Below are positions 26,181 through 37,604 of a stretch of 64,000 nucleotides of DNA, piece by piece. A model generated the notes under the pieces. It did not search any database. It saw only the letters and a program-made list of their open reading frames with translations, and was not told the origin of the DNA. The translations under genes were made by a program, and so were the position numbers. Source of the stretch: Synaphobranchus kaupii (lineage: Eukaryota > Chordata > Actinopteri > Anguilliformes > Synaphobranchidae); assembly GCA_029718625.1 (NCBI GenBank), contig CM056376.1, positions 91,520,895 to 91,584,894 on the forward strand, read 5' to 3'. Numbering within the stretch: position 1 is the first letter of the stretch; every line of letters starts with the position of its first letter.

Positions 26181-26689
26181 ACAAAGGGCAAATTTCAATT
26201 TCAATTTGAACTGGAACTTGCGAGTAGGTGTGGTCATATGACGATGATGCCGCATAGTCATATTATGAATATTCATACGGTCAAGGAGTGAAAGGGTGTG
26301 TCAATATAAGTCGTAATATTAACGTTAGCTGTAATACAAATCAATTCACATTTGAACTTGAACTAGCTAGTTAGCAGTACAAGGGTCTCAGTCTCAAAGA
26401 GGAATAAAAAACGTTGGTCTCTGCTTTTATACCACGTGCCCAGCTGAGACCACCCTAGGATCACCTCAACTCCACCCATTTTTATGTTAAGGATCTCATG
26501 ATGTCATGAACCCCCGGAAACCAGCGTATTGGTGAGCCTACACAGAAACTCAGAAAACACCCATTTTGACTAAACATGAGATTTTTGGACAAAAACAGTT
26601 GTGTATGATCATAATCTAACCCAAAACATTGGTTTTCAAAGGGAAAAGTCGGTTTTTGACTGCAGTATCACTTTAAATAACCACCTAAA

Positions 26690-27418
26690 TGTTACGGATC
26701 CGAGTAGGGACTGGACTCAAATGCACGACTACAAAATACAATAATGCTCACACAGAGCTTTTATTACTTTGTCCAATACTCCAGAAGTATAGGGAGAAAC
26801 AGGGAAAGGGTCTGGATCCTGGGTTGGCGAGAACTGGGGCAGAGCAGGAGCGGGGTGCAGGCAAGGGGGCTGGATGGTGGCTGAATCCTGGGTTGGCGTA
26901 GCAGAGGGAAAGCGGGATGCAGGAGACAGGAATGCGTGGTGTGGAACAAGGAGATAGCTGCAGGCTGGCGGGTAAGCAGAACAACAGACAAGGTGTTAAT
27001 TTCATCAAAGAGCAAAACAAGACTATGAAGTGTTAGTTAGCAAGACAAAGCAAGACTATGACTTTAGATTTCAAGACTAGACAAGACCAGAGTTTACAAC
27101 AAGACTTAACGAACTGGCACCAGACAAAGAACACCGGGAGAATATATAGTGAAGTTAATGAGCTAATGAAGCGTGAGAATGTATGTGAGAGTGATTAAGC
27201 AGAGACAAGGGCATGAGGAATGCAAACGGGCAAAGGAATGTGATAGGCGGAGGAAATGCGAGAGTGAATTAGGTGAAACAAGGAGGGAAACCACGCCCAG
27301 CCTGCACAACAAGGAAGACAGGCAGGGAAAAGTAAAAACAAGACAAGAAACGTGAGGGAAAGGGGAAACACGGAGCACAAACAGTGATGGGGACTGAGAG
27401 GGAACGGAGAGTGTAACA
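26690..27418 (-). repeat. Gypsy 3' LTR (complete)
   Basis: 729 bp bounded by TGTTAC and GTAACA in inverted form, next to the purine-rich tract. Its last 138 bases (27281-27418) match the 5' LTR stub at 29593-29726 with several substitutions and a 4-base indel. This suggests an old, not recent, insertion. Confidence 0.85.
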
Positions 27419-27428
27419 GTACCCCCCC

Positions 27429-29590
27429 TCAAGGCGTACCACCAGGCCTGAACTTCTGGGGGTGGTCCCGGTGGAACTCCCGGGTGAGGGAGGGGTCCAG
27501 GATTAACTTGCGAGAAATCCATGACCGCTCTTCCGGGCCATAGCCCTCCCAGTCCACAAGATACTGGAATCCGTGGCCCTTACGGCAGACCATGTATGCC
27601 GGGGCGTCATCAATGATTCTGGGAGGGGGGGGGGGGGCGTCAACGGGGGCACTGAGGGGACTGGAGGAGATGGGGCTTGACCTGACTGACATGGAAAACC
27701 GGGTGGATTCTGAGGGATGAGGGGAGTTTGAGCTTGACTGTGGCGGGATTGAGTACAGTGAGAATGAGGTAGGGGCCAATGAGCCGGGGCTGTAACTTCT
27801 TGGACGAGGTGGACAGCCAGACCTGTCGACCCGTGACGTACTGTGGGGCTACGGTCCTGTGAAGGTCGGCCATCGGCCAGGCGTTGGGTGTGGGAGGTGG
27901 TGCGGAGGAGTGTGGTGCACGTCATCTTCCAAATCCTCCGACATCGGAGGAGATGGGCCCGGATGGATGGAACAGCAACCTCCTCCTCCTGGACCAGGAA
28001 AAGGGGAGGCTGGTACCCCAAGGAGGACTCGAAAGGGGACATCTTGGTGGCGGTGCTCCTCAGGGAATTATGCGCGTACTCGACCCATGGGAGGAACTTT
28101 CTCCAGGAGGAGGGGTTACGGGCGGACACGCACCGCAGGGCAGCTCCCAGGTCCTGGTTGGTCCGTTCCGTCTGACCATTGGATTGGGGGTTGTATCCTG
28201 AGGACAGGCTGGCGGAGGCCCCCAGGGCCTTGCAGAATGCCTTCCACACCTGGGAGGAGAACTGGGGCCCACGGTCCGACACGATATCCACAGGGATCCC
28301 ATGCAGCCTCACCACATTTTTCCGCTGTCTCCAGGGCAGAGGGAATGAAGTGGGCCGCCTTGGAGAACCGGTCCACTATGGTCAGGATGGCGGTGTTGCC
28401 ATCCGACAGGGCAGACCGGTCACAAAGTCCACCCCCACATGGCTCCAAGGACGGCCTGGGACAGGGAGGTGGCAGAAGAGACCAGCGGGGGGATAGTGGG
28501 AGGCCTTACTCCTGGCACACACAGGACAGGCGAGGACAAAAGCATGGGTATCCCCTTTCAGGGTGGGCCACCAGAAACTCCTCCTGACCAGGGTGGTGGT
28601 CCTCAGGATCCCAGGATGGCAGGCTAGACGGGAGGCGTGAGCCCACTGGAGGACCTGAGAGCGGACGGAGTTGGGGACAAATAGACGGGAGTTAGGGTTA
28701 TTGCGGGGATCCGGGTGGGTTACCTGGGCGGCCTTCACAATCCTTTCGATCTCCCATGAGACCGCAGCCACCACACAGGAAGGGGGAATGATGGGGTCGG
28801 GAACAACAGGCCTGGCATGAGAGGAGAACATACGGGACAGGGCGTCGGGCTTTGTGTTCCAGTAACCGGGTCTGTAGGTTATAAAAAATTAAAACGGGCA
28901 AAAAACAAAGACTATTGAGCTTGGCGGGAGTTAAGGTGCTTGGCGGATTGGATGTATTCCAGATTGCGGTGGTCAGTTAGGACAATAAATGGTTCCTACG
29001 CCCCCTCCAGCCAGTGCTGCCACTCTTCCAAGGCGAGTTTAATTGTGAGTAACTCACGGTCTCCGACGTCGTAGTTGCGTTGGGCAGGGGTGAGTCGGCG
29101 GGAGAAGAAGGCGCATGGGTGGGTTTTTTGGTCCAGGGCGGAGCGTTGGGAGAGTATGGCCCCAACGCCGGTGTCGGAGGCATCCACCTCGACAACGAAC
29201 TGGTGGTTGTGGTCCGGTGACAGAGGATGGGGGCCGTGGAGAACCTGGCTTTGAGAGAAGCAAAGGCATGGTTAGCTTCAGGGGACCAAGTGAAGGGAAT
29301 GGAGGTGTAAGTGAGGGGGTCCGCGATCTGGCTATACCCGCGAATAAACCGCCTATAAAAATTGGCAAAACCCAGGAATTGTACTAAGTGCTTGCGGGAG
29401 ACGGGACGAGGCCATTCCGAGACAGCTTGGATCTTGGCGGGGTCAGCCCGGATCTTCCCCTCCTCAATAATAAACCCCAGGAACGGAACCGAGGATACAT
29501 GGAAGCTGCACTTCTCCACATTGACGAACAGCTTGTTCTCCAGCAATCTCTGAAGAACCATTCGGACATGCTTGACATGATCTTGAGAAT
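27429..29590 (-). pseudogene. Gypsy pol remnant: RT (C-terminal part), RNase H, integrase, chromodomain
   Basis: Read on the minus strand, frames succeed each other with frameshifts. The RT connection region contains [20 protein letters not shown] and [20 protein letters not shown]. The RNase H start is [14 protein letters not shown]. The integrase zinc-binding region is [10 protein letters not shown]...CPVCARSK. The integrase core is [15 protein letters not shown] then [13 protein letters not shown]. Near 27500-27560 a chromodomain-like [15 protein letters not shown] appears, the hallmark of chromoviruses. The first RT residues present are [10 protein letters not shown], immediately after where the catalytic aspartates should be. 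Confidence 0.9.
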
Positions 29591-29952
29591 ATAGGAGGGA
29601 AACCACGCCCAGCCTGCACAACAAGGAAGACAGGGAAACGTAAAAACAAGACACTGAAACGTGAGGGAAGGGGAAACACGGAGCTCAAACAGGGATGGGG
29701 ACTGAGAGGGAACAGAGAGTGTAACACTATATCCAGTAAAATAAGGTTGAACAACAGCTTTACAAGTATCGTTGTTGGAAATTAAAATGCACATGATTAC
29801 TGAGTGCACGAGGACGATGTTTTCGCTCAAATTGCTGTATATGAGCCTCTGTCTGTTCAGATTATGAACATCTGGTAAGAGAGCCGGTAATTTTTTATAT
29901 CACTCCACGCGAGAACCATAATTTTAATTCTAAATCAGTAACATCCGAGTAC

Positions 29953-30781
29953 AATGTTCCGAACACAAGTTTGTTCACGATGTTCCGAACATTGCACCTT
30001 TTATGACAAATAAAAATATATTTACTTCCAGGTCATCTTTCGGTTGTTTTTGTCTGTAAAGTTTAATTCCTTCTCTTTCCTTAAAAAACTTGGTACGAGA
30101 CACCTACGCGATCTGTCTCAGCATGGTGACAAGGTAATGGCGCTCCGCTGTGACAGTGGGGGTGGGGAGGTTTTTGCTAGTGAGAGACTAGGCTACTAAG
30201 TGTGCAGGCGTATATGGTGATAAAAATACTTCTTGTTGTAAATTGCTTATTTAAAAACAACACAAAACACAGAGTTGAATTCCTCTCTTTTGAATTATTT
30301 ATGAGAATGTATTAAATGAATGAATTTTCAATGTGTCCGGCCGCACTGCTCCCTGTGTTGTTGCTGGCTAGCTGCAATTCCTCCTTGTCGGCGAGCCAAC
30401 TTTGACCTTTGGCATCGCAGCGATAATGTAGGATTCTGATTATTTATAAAATAAATGAAGAGGGATTTTCCTGCATAACAGAGTGTAAAACTGCAGCAGT
30501 TGTGCTTCAGGTGCGCTGTTCGGAACAGAATTGCTTCTAAACGGCTCTGTTCGCAACACTGTGAGGTCATACGATATTCCAAACACTGGGAAAAGGTGGA
30601 GTTTTTTTGCCCTGTCTCCTTAATTATTGGTCCAATTCGCATTAATAAAAGTGTCTTAGAGTCTGGGAGAGCCAATAAGCAACCACAATCATAAACCTCA
30701 TTCAAAGAAGAAAAACAGCCATTGAATTGACGTCAATTTCTGTATGAAGCGGCCACATCCTTATGTTTTGTTCGGAACACC
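29953..30781. repeat. Cluster of TGTTCSGAACA palindromes
   Basis: The 11-base palindromes TGTTCCGAACA (near 29955 and 29981) and TGTTCGGAACA (near 30517 and 30769) occur four times within 830 bases, with a near match (TGTTCGCAACA, near 30548). No gene is recognised in 29.8-32.7 kb. Confidence 0.6.
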
Positions 30782-30789
30782 GGGTGTCG

Positions 30790-32760
30790 AAGTTAGCTTC
30801 AAACAAGTATGGTTCAACTACAAATTCCACCCCGTCATCTTCTTCATAATCAGACACTAAGAAAGCAAACGCTAACTGCTTCTCCTTTGTTTATACGCTG
30901 GCCACTGTTCTCGCACAAAGTGACCGGAATATGTGCATTTTTGCTTCCAACAATGACACTTGTAAAGCTGTTGTTAAACCATGAGTGGATTTAGGCAGTT
31001 ATTTAACTCCTTTGGGCAGATACCTAGTGACCAGGATGCTGGTGCCAAGATTTTGCTCAATTGAGACATTTGTTTCTCCTTCAGTCAAACTATGAATGGA
31101 AACTTCAAACTCCATGTTTTATCTTTATTAGTACACAATTCGTGACAACTCTGCCGAATACGGAGTTTCTAAGTGTCACTATTTTCCAGTAGCAAGTCCA
31201 TTTAACAAGCAACCCTCCACCCAGTCTATACCTACCCATGTGCAGAGGTGTAAAATCCAGGTTCAGAAAGTAAAAGTCCCTACCAGTATTTTGTTCCAAT
31301 CACCTGAATTTGCCTATTAGCAGAATTCTTCAGCCAGGGGGTAGAACTAATTAGTGAAGTCAGCTGGCTGAGTTCATGGGTGGAAGAAACTCATGGCAGG
31401 AGTTTTGTGAGTTCATAAATATATATACGTATGTAAAAATATGATACTGGAGAGATTTTTTAAAGTGATTTTCATTTGTTTACCAAAGTGTCTTGTGTTT
31501 ACTTTATGGGAAAATTTTACTTGTATGTGGTACTTCATATAGCCATGTAATACATAACATAAACTCATGGGCCAGACTTTCTTGAACTGCTGTAAATTTA
31601 AACTTTGTTTTTCGATTTTTACCCATTAATAGGACACGAAAATGTGACATTTTTTACACTGTCATAATTGATGTGGAAATATATACCTATCCTAATGGCC
31701 TACATTTCTTTCAACCAAATATTTCTGAAGACGTTTGATATGCCTTTCTAAACCCCACTTTGCTTAGTGAAAGTTGTCGCTCGTATTCATATGGGAGAGC
31801 AAAATTTATCAGGCTCATGTACGTAATTCATTGTGTCCTGAGAGTTACGTACACAAGATGCCATCGGCAATCATGAAAAATAAATATATATCGGATCGAT
31901 CTTTGTTTGTTTCTGTCATGCATAAGCCAAGTAAAAATATATATGTGCCCAAATTCATACACTCCACGATACTTTAAAACAAGGGGAATATATAGTGCTG
32001 ACTTTCTTTCCGTGTCCCAATTGTTATGTACATATGAATGAATGAATCGTTTACCCACATGTTTCATGGCTGGTGGATTGGTCAACCTAAAAAAATGTAG
32101 GCTACCGAGTATAGAGCTCCATAGTCCCGCCCCCTCCTATCCCTGGCTGGTCCCGGAAGACTGCTGGAAGCCATTACTTTTCCCCACTTCGGGAACAACC
32201 CCTCACCCTTATGTTATGATATATGACATTGTATGGACCAAAATTTTTACATATATGTGATACATATTCCAATACATACTCATCACTGCATTTAAATCAA
32301 ATTTTAATCGTATAATTAACGGAGTTTGAGAAACATAACTACACTACCCACATAGCTAACGAAGTCGCTACCGGGCGGCTGCTCTGCTAGCGAAAATGGC
32401 TAACACTCGGTCTGCTCTTGTAACTTATTATGGAAGCTATCGGTCGCTCTGCTAGCGAAAATGGCTATCACTTTGTCTTATTATGGGAGTGAAACTAACA
32501 GTATCACCAAGGGCGAGAATCACTATCAGTCTGGCCATGTCGAAAGTGTCAGCTTTATGGCTTTCACTTCAGCAGTGTGAGCAAGTGAGTAGACCGGTCG
32601 TTTTTTTGAAAACACTCTTCTTGTATATTTGTTGGACATAATTTCAAATGACCAATTTTATAAATTATTAAAAAATATGACAACCCCTCTCTTGGGTGTT
32701 TTGAACATCTAGCTGCCTGAATATAGAAAAAAAACTTTTTCAGTCCATTGACTCCCATTA
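30790..32760. other. Intergenic DNA without recognised gene
   Basis: AT-rich sequence. A short local duplication containing CTCTGCTAGCGAAAATGGCTA occurs near 32381 and 32451. Nothing else can be supported. Confidence 0.6.
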
Positions 32761-33818
32761 TATTTTTTCCGAAAAGTGGCACCAGAAGTTTGTCACCAAA
32801 GTGGGCGGGACTACGGAGTACTCAAGTGACTACATCATGCTGGTTTCGGAAGTAAATTCCTTATTCATTTAGAGCGTAGACATTAACTAAAGCTTACTTT
32901 TAAACCATTTCTACTGATTAGCCTATGTCTTACCGTCAATTTCCCGGATTGTTCCATATAACGCCCGTTCGCAAACTACATCGTTTTTCTGGACCAGCTT
33001 CAAGTATATTTTACGTTTTAGTATTTTTTTGTGAACATACCAGTGCTGGCACTGTTTAAAAACTCCACGTCCATAATTCCCTCCAAACTTGCAGCCTTGT
33101 CTCCAGACGTTGTCATATAACGTTCGCCAGCAGTAGCACACAGCTCCGTTTTTAAACACTTTTTTCTCACGTTAGCTAGCTAGCTTGAAGGACTAAAAGC
33201 TAGAATTGCTTTATGTGGTTAACCGTAGCGCAGTTTCTGACCTTGTCGGGTGGGCTTCTCTACTTAGCAAGCTAGCGTTCAGCGGCAGTAGCCTACTCCC
33301 ATCTGCCACAGTCAGGCAGACGAGATGATGATATCTTATTGGTCGAGAACCACCCGTGCGTTGCAGTACTGGATATGTAGGCTAGTCTGTTAAAGTGGAC
33401 TACATTCATTAATGCGTTACTTTAAAAAATAAAAATTGGAACATGCGATATATGGAATATATCCTTGTACCACACAGGCTAATCCAGGAACGTTTTGGCT
33501 CATTCTATGAATAAGATTTCAAGAAATAGTCGATAGTCTCCGAAGCCCATGCTATCTTACATTACATTACATTACAATCATTTGGCAGATGCTTTTATCC
33601 AAAGCGACGTACAATAAGTGCATATTGAAGGTCATTGACGCGACTACAAAGCAAATCCGACAAAGCATAGCTTTCTCACAGCGTAGGAGCTATCGCTAGT
33701 AATAAACACGAGAAGCACACAGTCAGCTATACATTCTGAACTATAGAATAACCAAAAAACACAAGTTAAATAGAAAACAGGAAGCGAATACTATAGAATG
33801 GCCCTATATAGGTATAAT

Positions 33819-34514
33819 TTAGTCGAGGTGGAGTCTGAAAAAGTGCGTTTTCAGACCACGCCGAAAAACAGACAGTGTTTCAGCTGAGCGCAGCAGAGTG
33901 GGGAGTTCATTCCACCACTGGGGAGCTAGGGTGGAAAAGCTCCGCAGTTGGGACGAGCGGGAGCCTTTAACACGGAGGGAGGGAAGTGCAAGTCGCCCTG
34001 CAGCAGCAGAGCGAAGTGGTCGAGCAGGAGCGTAGTGCTGGATTAAGTCCTGTAGGTAGGAGGGGCCTGACCTTTTGGCTGCAGTGTAGGCCAGGGTCAG
34101 AACTTTGAACCTGATCCTGGCCACGACCGGCAGCCAGTGGAGTGACCTCAGCAGGGGGGTGACGTGTGAAAACCTCGGGAGGTTGAACACAAGCCGAGCA
34201 GCCGCATTCTGGACCAGTTGTAGGGGCAGAATGGCGCAGGCTGGTAGGCTTGCGAGAAGGGAGTTGCAGTAGTCCAGACGTGAGGTGACCATGGTCTGGA
34301 CAAGAAGCTGGGCGGAGTAAGTGGTCAGGTACGGCCGAATTCTCCTGATGTTGTACAGGAGGAACCTGCAGGACCGTGCTTTTGCCCTGATGTGTTCTTT
34401 GAAGTCCAGCTGATCGTCCAGGACCACCCCCAGGTTCCTTGCAGAGCGGGAGGCGGTCACCACGGTTCCGTCGACGGTGATGGACAGGTCTAGCAGTGGG
34501 GAGGTCTTGTATGG
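33819..34514 (-). pseudogene. Outer L2 ORF2 C-terminal fragment
   Basis: Continuation of the outer L2 ORF: YKTSPLLDLSITVDGT ... LDYCNSLLASLP ... AARLVFNLPRFSHV ... TLSVFRRGLKTHFFRLHLD then stop. It is separated from its front half by the inner L2. Confidence 0.85.
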
Positions 34515-36283
34515 ACCTGGAAAAGAGTTCCCACGTAAACTCTTTTCCACCTTCTCCTCCCTGCTCACCCCCCCCTCCACCCCCTTCACCCTCCTCCCTC
34601 TCTGCAGATGACTTCCTGACCCACTTTGAGGGGAAGGTGGCTGCGATCCGGAACTCCTTCACGCATCCGGTGACACCCCACATCCCCCATACTGAACCCA
34701 TCACTACACTGTCGTCCTTCAAGACTCTGAAGGACTCCGATGTGCTCGAGCTGGTGACGCGCCAGCGCGCAACCACCTGTCCACTAGACCCCATACCTTC
34801 AGCAGTCCTCCAGTCTATATCTGCTGAGCTCCTTCCATATCTGTCCTCCGTTATTAACACCTCCCTAACCTGTGGCCATGTTCCTGCTGCCTTTAAAACT
34901 GCCCGTGTAACCCCACTCCTTAAAAAACTTAGCTTAGATCCCGCTGATGTCAGGAACTACCGTCCTGTATCTCTCTTGCCCTTCCTGTCCAAAACACTTG
35001 AACGTGCTGTCCTTAACCAACTGTCTGTTTTTCTCCACCAGAACAACCTGCTTGACCCGCATCAGTCTGGCTTCAGAACCGGCCATTCCACCGAAACTGC
35101 TCTCCTGGCTGTGACTGAGGCACTCGCCACTGCTAGAGCCTCCTCCCTCTCCTCTGTTCTGATTCTCCTTGACCTGTCTGCGGCATTCGACACGGTCAAC
35201 CACAAACTCCTGATCTCCACACTCGCTGAGATGGGCATTTCTGGAACTGCCCTCTCTTGGTTTGTATCGTACCTCACTGATAGATCCTACCAAGTCTCCT
35301 GGAAGGGTTCCGTCTCTGCTCCCCGTCCCCTGTCTACAGGAGTCCCGCAGGGATCTGTACTGGGTCCTCTGCTGTTCTCTATGTATACTAAGTCTCTTGG
35401 CTCAGTAATCCATTCACATGGCTTCTCATACCATAGCTATGCTGACGATACTCAACTCTTCCTCTCTTTCCCTCCCTCTACCCCACAGGTCAAGGAGAGG
35501 ATATCTGCTTGTCTGACTGACATCTCTGAGTGGATGGCTACCCATCACCTGAAGCTCAACCTTGACAAGACAGAGCTCCTCTTCATGCCGTACAAGACCT
35601 CCCCACTACATGACCTCTCCATCACCGTTGATGGGACCATGGTGGCTGCCTCCCGCTCTGCAAGGAACCTGGGGGTGGTCCTGGACGACCGGCTGGACTT
35701 CAAAGAGCACATCAGGGCGACGGCACGGTCCTGCAGGTTCCTCCTGTACAACATCAGGAGGATTCGACCGTACCTGACCACCTACTCCACCCAGCTTCTT
35801 GTCCAGACCATGGTCACCTCACGCCTGGACTACTGCAACTCCCTGCTCGCAAGCCTACCGGCCTGCGCCATTCTGCCTCTTCAACTCATCCAGAATGCAG
35901 CTGCCCGGCTTGTGTTCAACCTCCCGAAATTTTCCCACGTAACCCCCCTGCTGAGGTCTCTCCACTGGCTGCCAGTTGCAGCCAGGATCAGGTTCAAAGT
36001 TCTGACCCTGGCCTACACTGCAGCAAATAGGACAGGCCCCGCCTACCTGCAGGACTTAATCCAGAACTATGTTCCTGCTCGACCACTTCGCTCTTCTACA
36101 GCAGGGCGACTGGCACTTCCCCCCCTCCGTGTCAAAGGCTCTCGCTTGTCCCGACTGCGGAGTTTTTCCACATTAGCACCTCAGTGGTGGAATGAACTTC
36201 CCATTCCCCTACGTTCTACTCCAACCCTGCCTGCATTCCGTCGAGGCCTGAAGACACACCTCTTCAGACTCCACCTTGACTGA
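34515..36283 (+). CDS. L2 ORF2 fragment: reverse transcriptase with intact frame, endonuclease missing
   Basis: Retrotransposon protein, not a host gene. The open frame continues unbroken to TGA at 36281-36283, giving 589 codons from the element's edge. RT signatures in order are TPLLKK..RNYRPVSLLPFLSKTLER, QSGFRTGHSTETALL, LLDLSAAFDTVNH, GVPQGSVLGPLLFSMYT and the catalytic YADDTQLF at about 35438-35461. A conserved C-terminal region (LDYCNSLLASLP, AARLVFNLP, LHWLPV) follows. The apurinic endonuclease normally at the N-terminus is gone through 5' truncation. The lack of stops over almost 600 codons suggests a fairly recent insertion. There is no promoter of its own and no verified start codon. 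Confidence 0.9.
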
Positions 36284-36344
36284 TATCCTCACCTAGGAAT
36301 ATCAGTTCCCTGTTCCCTGTGTTTTCCTGTTTGTTTATTATAGT

Positions 36345-36512
36345 TTATAATAGTATTTGGAATGGTTTATAATAGCATAGTTTATAATAGTACTTGGAAT
36401 GGTTTATAATAGTATAGTTTATAATAGTATTTGGAATGGTTTATAATAGCATAGTTTATAATAGTATTTGGAATGGTTTATAATAGTATAGTTTATAATA
36501 GTATTTGGAATG
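36345..36512 (+). repeat. 37-bp tandem repeats in the L2 3' UTR
   Basis: About four and a half units of a 37-bp motif containing AGTTTATAATAGTATTTGG. Units alternate between ...TAGCAT and ...TAGTAT, giving a 74-bp higher-order period. The 19.4-kb L2 fragment has only one diverged unit at this place. Confidence 0.85.
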
Positions 36513-36708
36513 AAGTGTGGTGTTGCTGATTTGCCCACAGCTTACTGTGAACTACAGTCAACGTTCATTGCTAGGGATAGCTGCTACATTATGCAAAGGA
36601 TGTGCTTTGCCTTGTCTGTTCTGTAATGATGATGATGTCTCTGTACGCACTTACTGTACGTCGCTTTGGATAAAAGCGTCTGCTAAATAAATGTAATGTA
36701 ATGTATGG

Positions 36709-37473
36709 CATGAAGAGCAGCTCGGTCTTGTCGAGGTTGAGCTTCAGGTGATGGCTAGACATCCACTCAGAGATGTCAGCCAGGCAAGCAGATATCCTTT
36801 CCTTTACCTGTGGGGTAGAGGGAGGGAAAGAGAGGAACAGTTGAGTGTCATCAGCATAACTATGGTAAGAGAAGCCATGTGAATTAATGACCAAACCAAG
36901 AGACTTAGTATAAATGGAGAACAGCAGAGGACCCAGTACAGATCCCTGCGGGACTCCTGTAAGAAGTGGATGAGGTGCAGAGACAGAGCCCTTCCAGGAG
37001 ACTTGGTAGGATCTATCAGTGAGATAGGATATAAACCAAGAGAGGGCAGTTCCAGAGATGCCCATCTCAGCTAGTGTGGAGATCAGGAGTTTGTGGTTGA
37101 CAGTGTCAAACGCTGCAGACAGGTCAAGGAGAATCAGGACAGAGGAGAGGGAGGAGGCTCTGGCAGTGGCAAGTGCCTCAGTCACAGCCAGGAGCGCAGT
37201 TTCAGTGGAATGCCCGGTTCTGAAGCCGGACTGATGAGGGTCGAGCAGGTTGTTCTGGTGGAGAAAAACTGACAGTTGGTTAAGGGCAGCTCGTTCAAGA
37301 GCTTTGGACAGGAAGGGCAGGAGAGACACAGGACGATAGTTTCTAACATCAGAGGGGTCTAAGCTAGGTTTTTTAAGGAGTGGGGTAACACGGGCAGTTT
37401 TGAAAACAGCAGGAACATAGCCACAGGTTAAGGAGGTGTTGAAAATGGAGGAAAGATATTGGAAGGACCTCAC
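36709..37473 (-). pseudogene. Outer L2 reverse-transcriptase fragment
   Basis: Minus-strand frame with the same RT motif order as the inner L2: TPLLKKPSLDPSDVRNYRPV, LLDLSAAFDTVNH, GVPQGSVLGPLLFSIYT, YADDTQLF. It is cut at LLFMPY by the inner insertion; beyond that the frame runs into unrelated sequence. Confidence 0.85.
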
Positions 37474-37604
37474 CAGATATAGACTGGAGGACTGCCGACG
37501 GGATGGGGTCCAGTGGGCAGGTGGGCAAGATCTTCCATAGGGAATTTACTTCAGAAACCAGACTCCGCCCACGACTGACGTACTCACTTGAGTACTCTAT
37601 GGCA

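Larger units (their letters stand above)
26690..29726 (-). mobile_element. Ty3/Gypsy chromovirus-type LTR retrotransposon, internally deleted
   Basis: On the minus strand the element has a 134-bp stub of the 5' LTR (29593-29726), then pol from just after the reverse-transcriptase YxDD box through RNase H, integrase and a chromodomain, a purine-rich tract (GAGGGGGGGT) at 27420-27430, and a complete 3' LTR (26690-27418, TGTTAC...GTAACA). The rest of the 5' LTR, primer-binding site, gag, protease and the front of reverse transcriptase are deleted. Several frameshifts interrupt pol, so it is dead. Flanks CTAAA / CTATA may be a mutated 5-bp target duplication. Confidence 0.9.
34515..36701 (+). mobile_element. 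L2-type LINE (inner), plus strand, inserted into the outer L2
   Basis: A 2187-bp insertion flanked by TGTATGG at 34508-34514 and 36702-36708. It is 5'-truncated: it starts in the proline/serine-rich linker between endonuclease and reverse transcriptase. It runs through an open reverse-transcriptase frame to a stop at 36283, a 3' UTR with 37-bp repeats, and the tail TAAAAGCGTCTGCTAAATAA ending in TGTAATGTAATG. Confidence 0.93.
33559..37529 (-). mobile_element. L2-type LINE (outer), minus strand, itself interrupted by another L2
   Basis: Two minus-strand pieces, 33559-34514 (3' end, C-terminal ORF2 and 3' UTR) and 36709-37529 (reverse-transcriptase core), are contiguous parts of one element. 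The reading ...DKTELLFMPY ends in one piece and YKTSPLLDLSITVDG resumes in the other. The whole is 5'-truncated at 37529, lacking the endonuclease. Target duplication ATCTT occurs at 33554-33558 and 37530-37534. Confidence 0.92.
32816..37597 (+). mobile_element. Element X, copy 2, split by nested L2 insertions
   Basis: The left part is 32816-33558 and the right part 37535-37597. Together they match 14392-15190. The ends are inverted: GAGTACTCAAGTGACTACAT on the left and the reverse complement of GTACTCACTTGAGTACTC on the right. The L2 LINE at 33559-37529 interrupts it, with ATCTT on both sides. The uninterrupted copy at 15.1 kb (CCCATTCTATTTTCCATAGG) shows the empty-site arrangement. Confidence 0.8.

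Noticed and set aside
27843..28587. Glycine/arginine-rich plus-strand frames of up to 242 codons
   Set aside because: They are antisense shadows of the Gypsy integrase region.
33967..34860. 297-codon minus-strand frame
   Set aside because: It crosses the junction of two oppositely oriented L2 copies and is out of frame with the L2 protein.
34496..36283. 595-codon open frame as a possible host gene
   Set aside because: It has the full reverse-transcriptase motif series, an L2 tail and flanking target duplications. Its first residues come from the outer L2, not from a real start.
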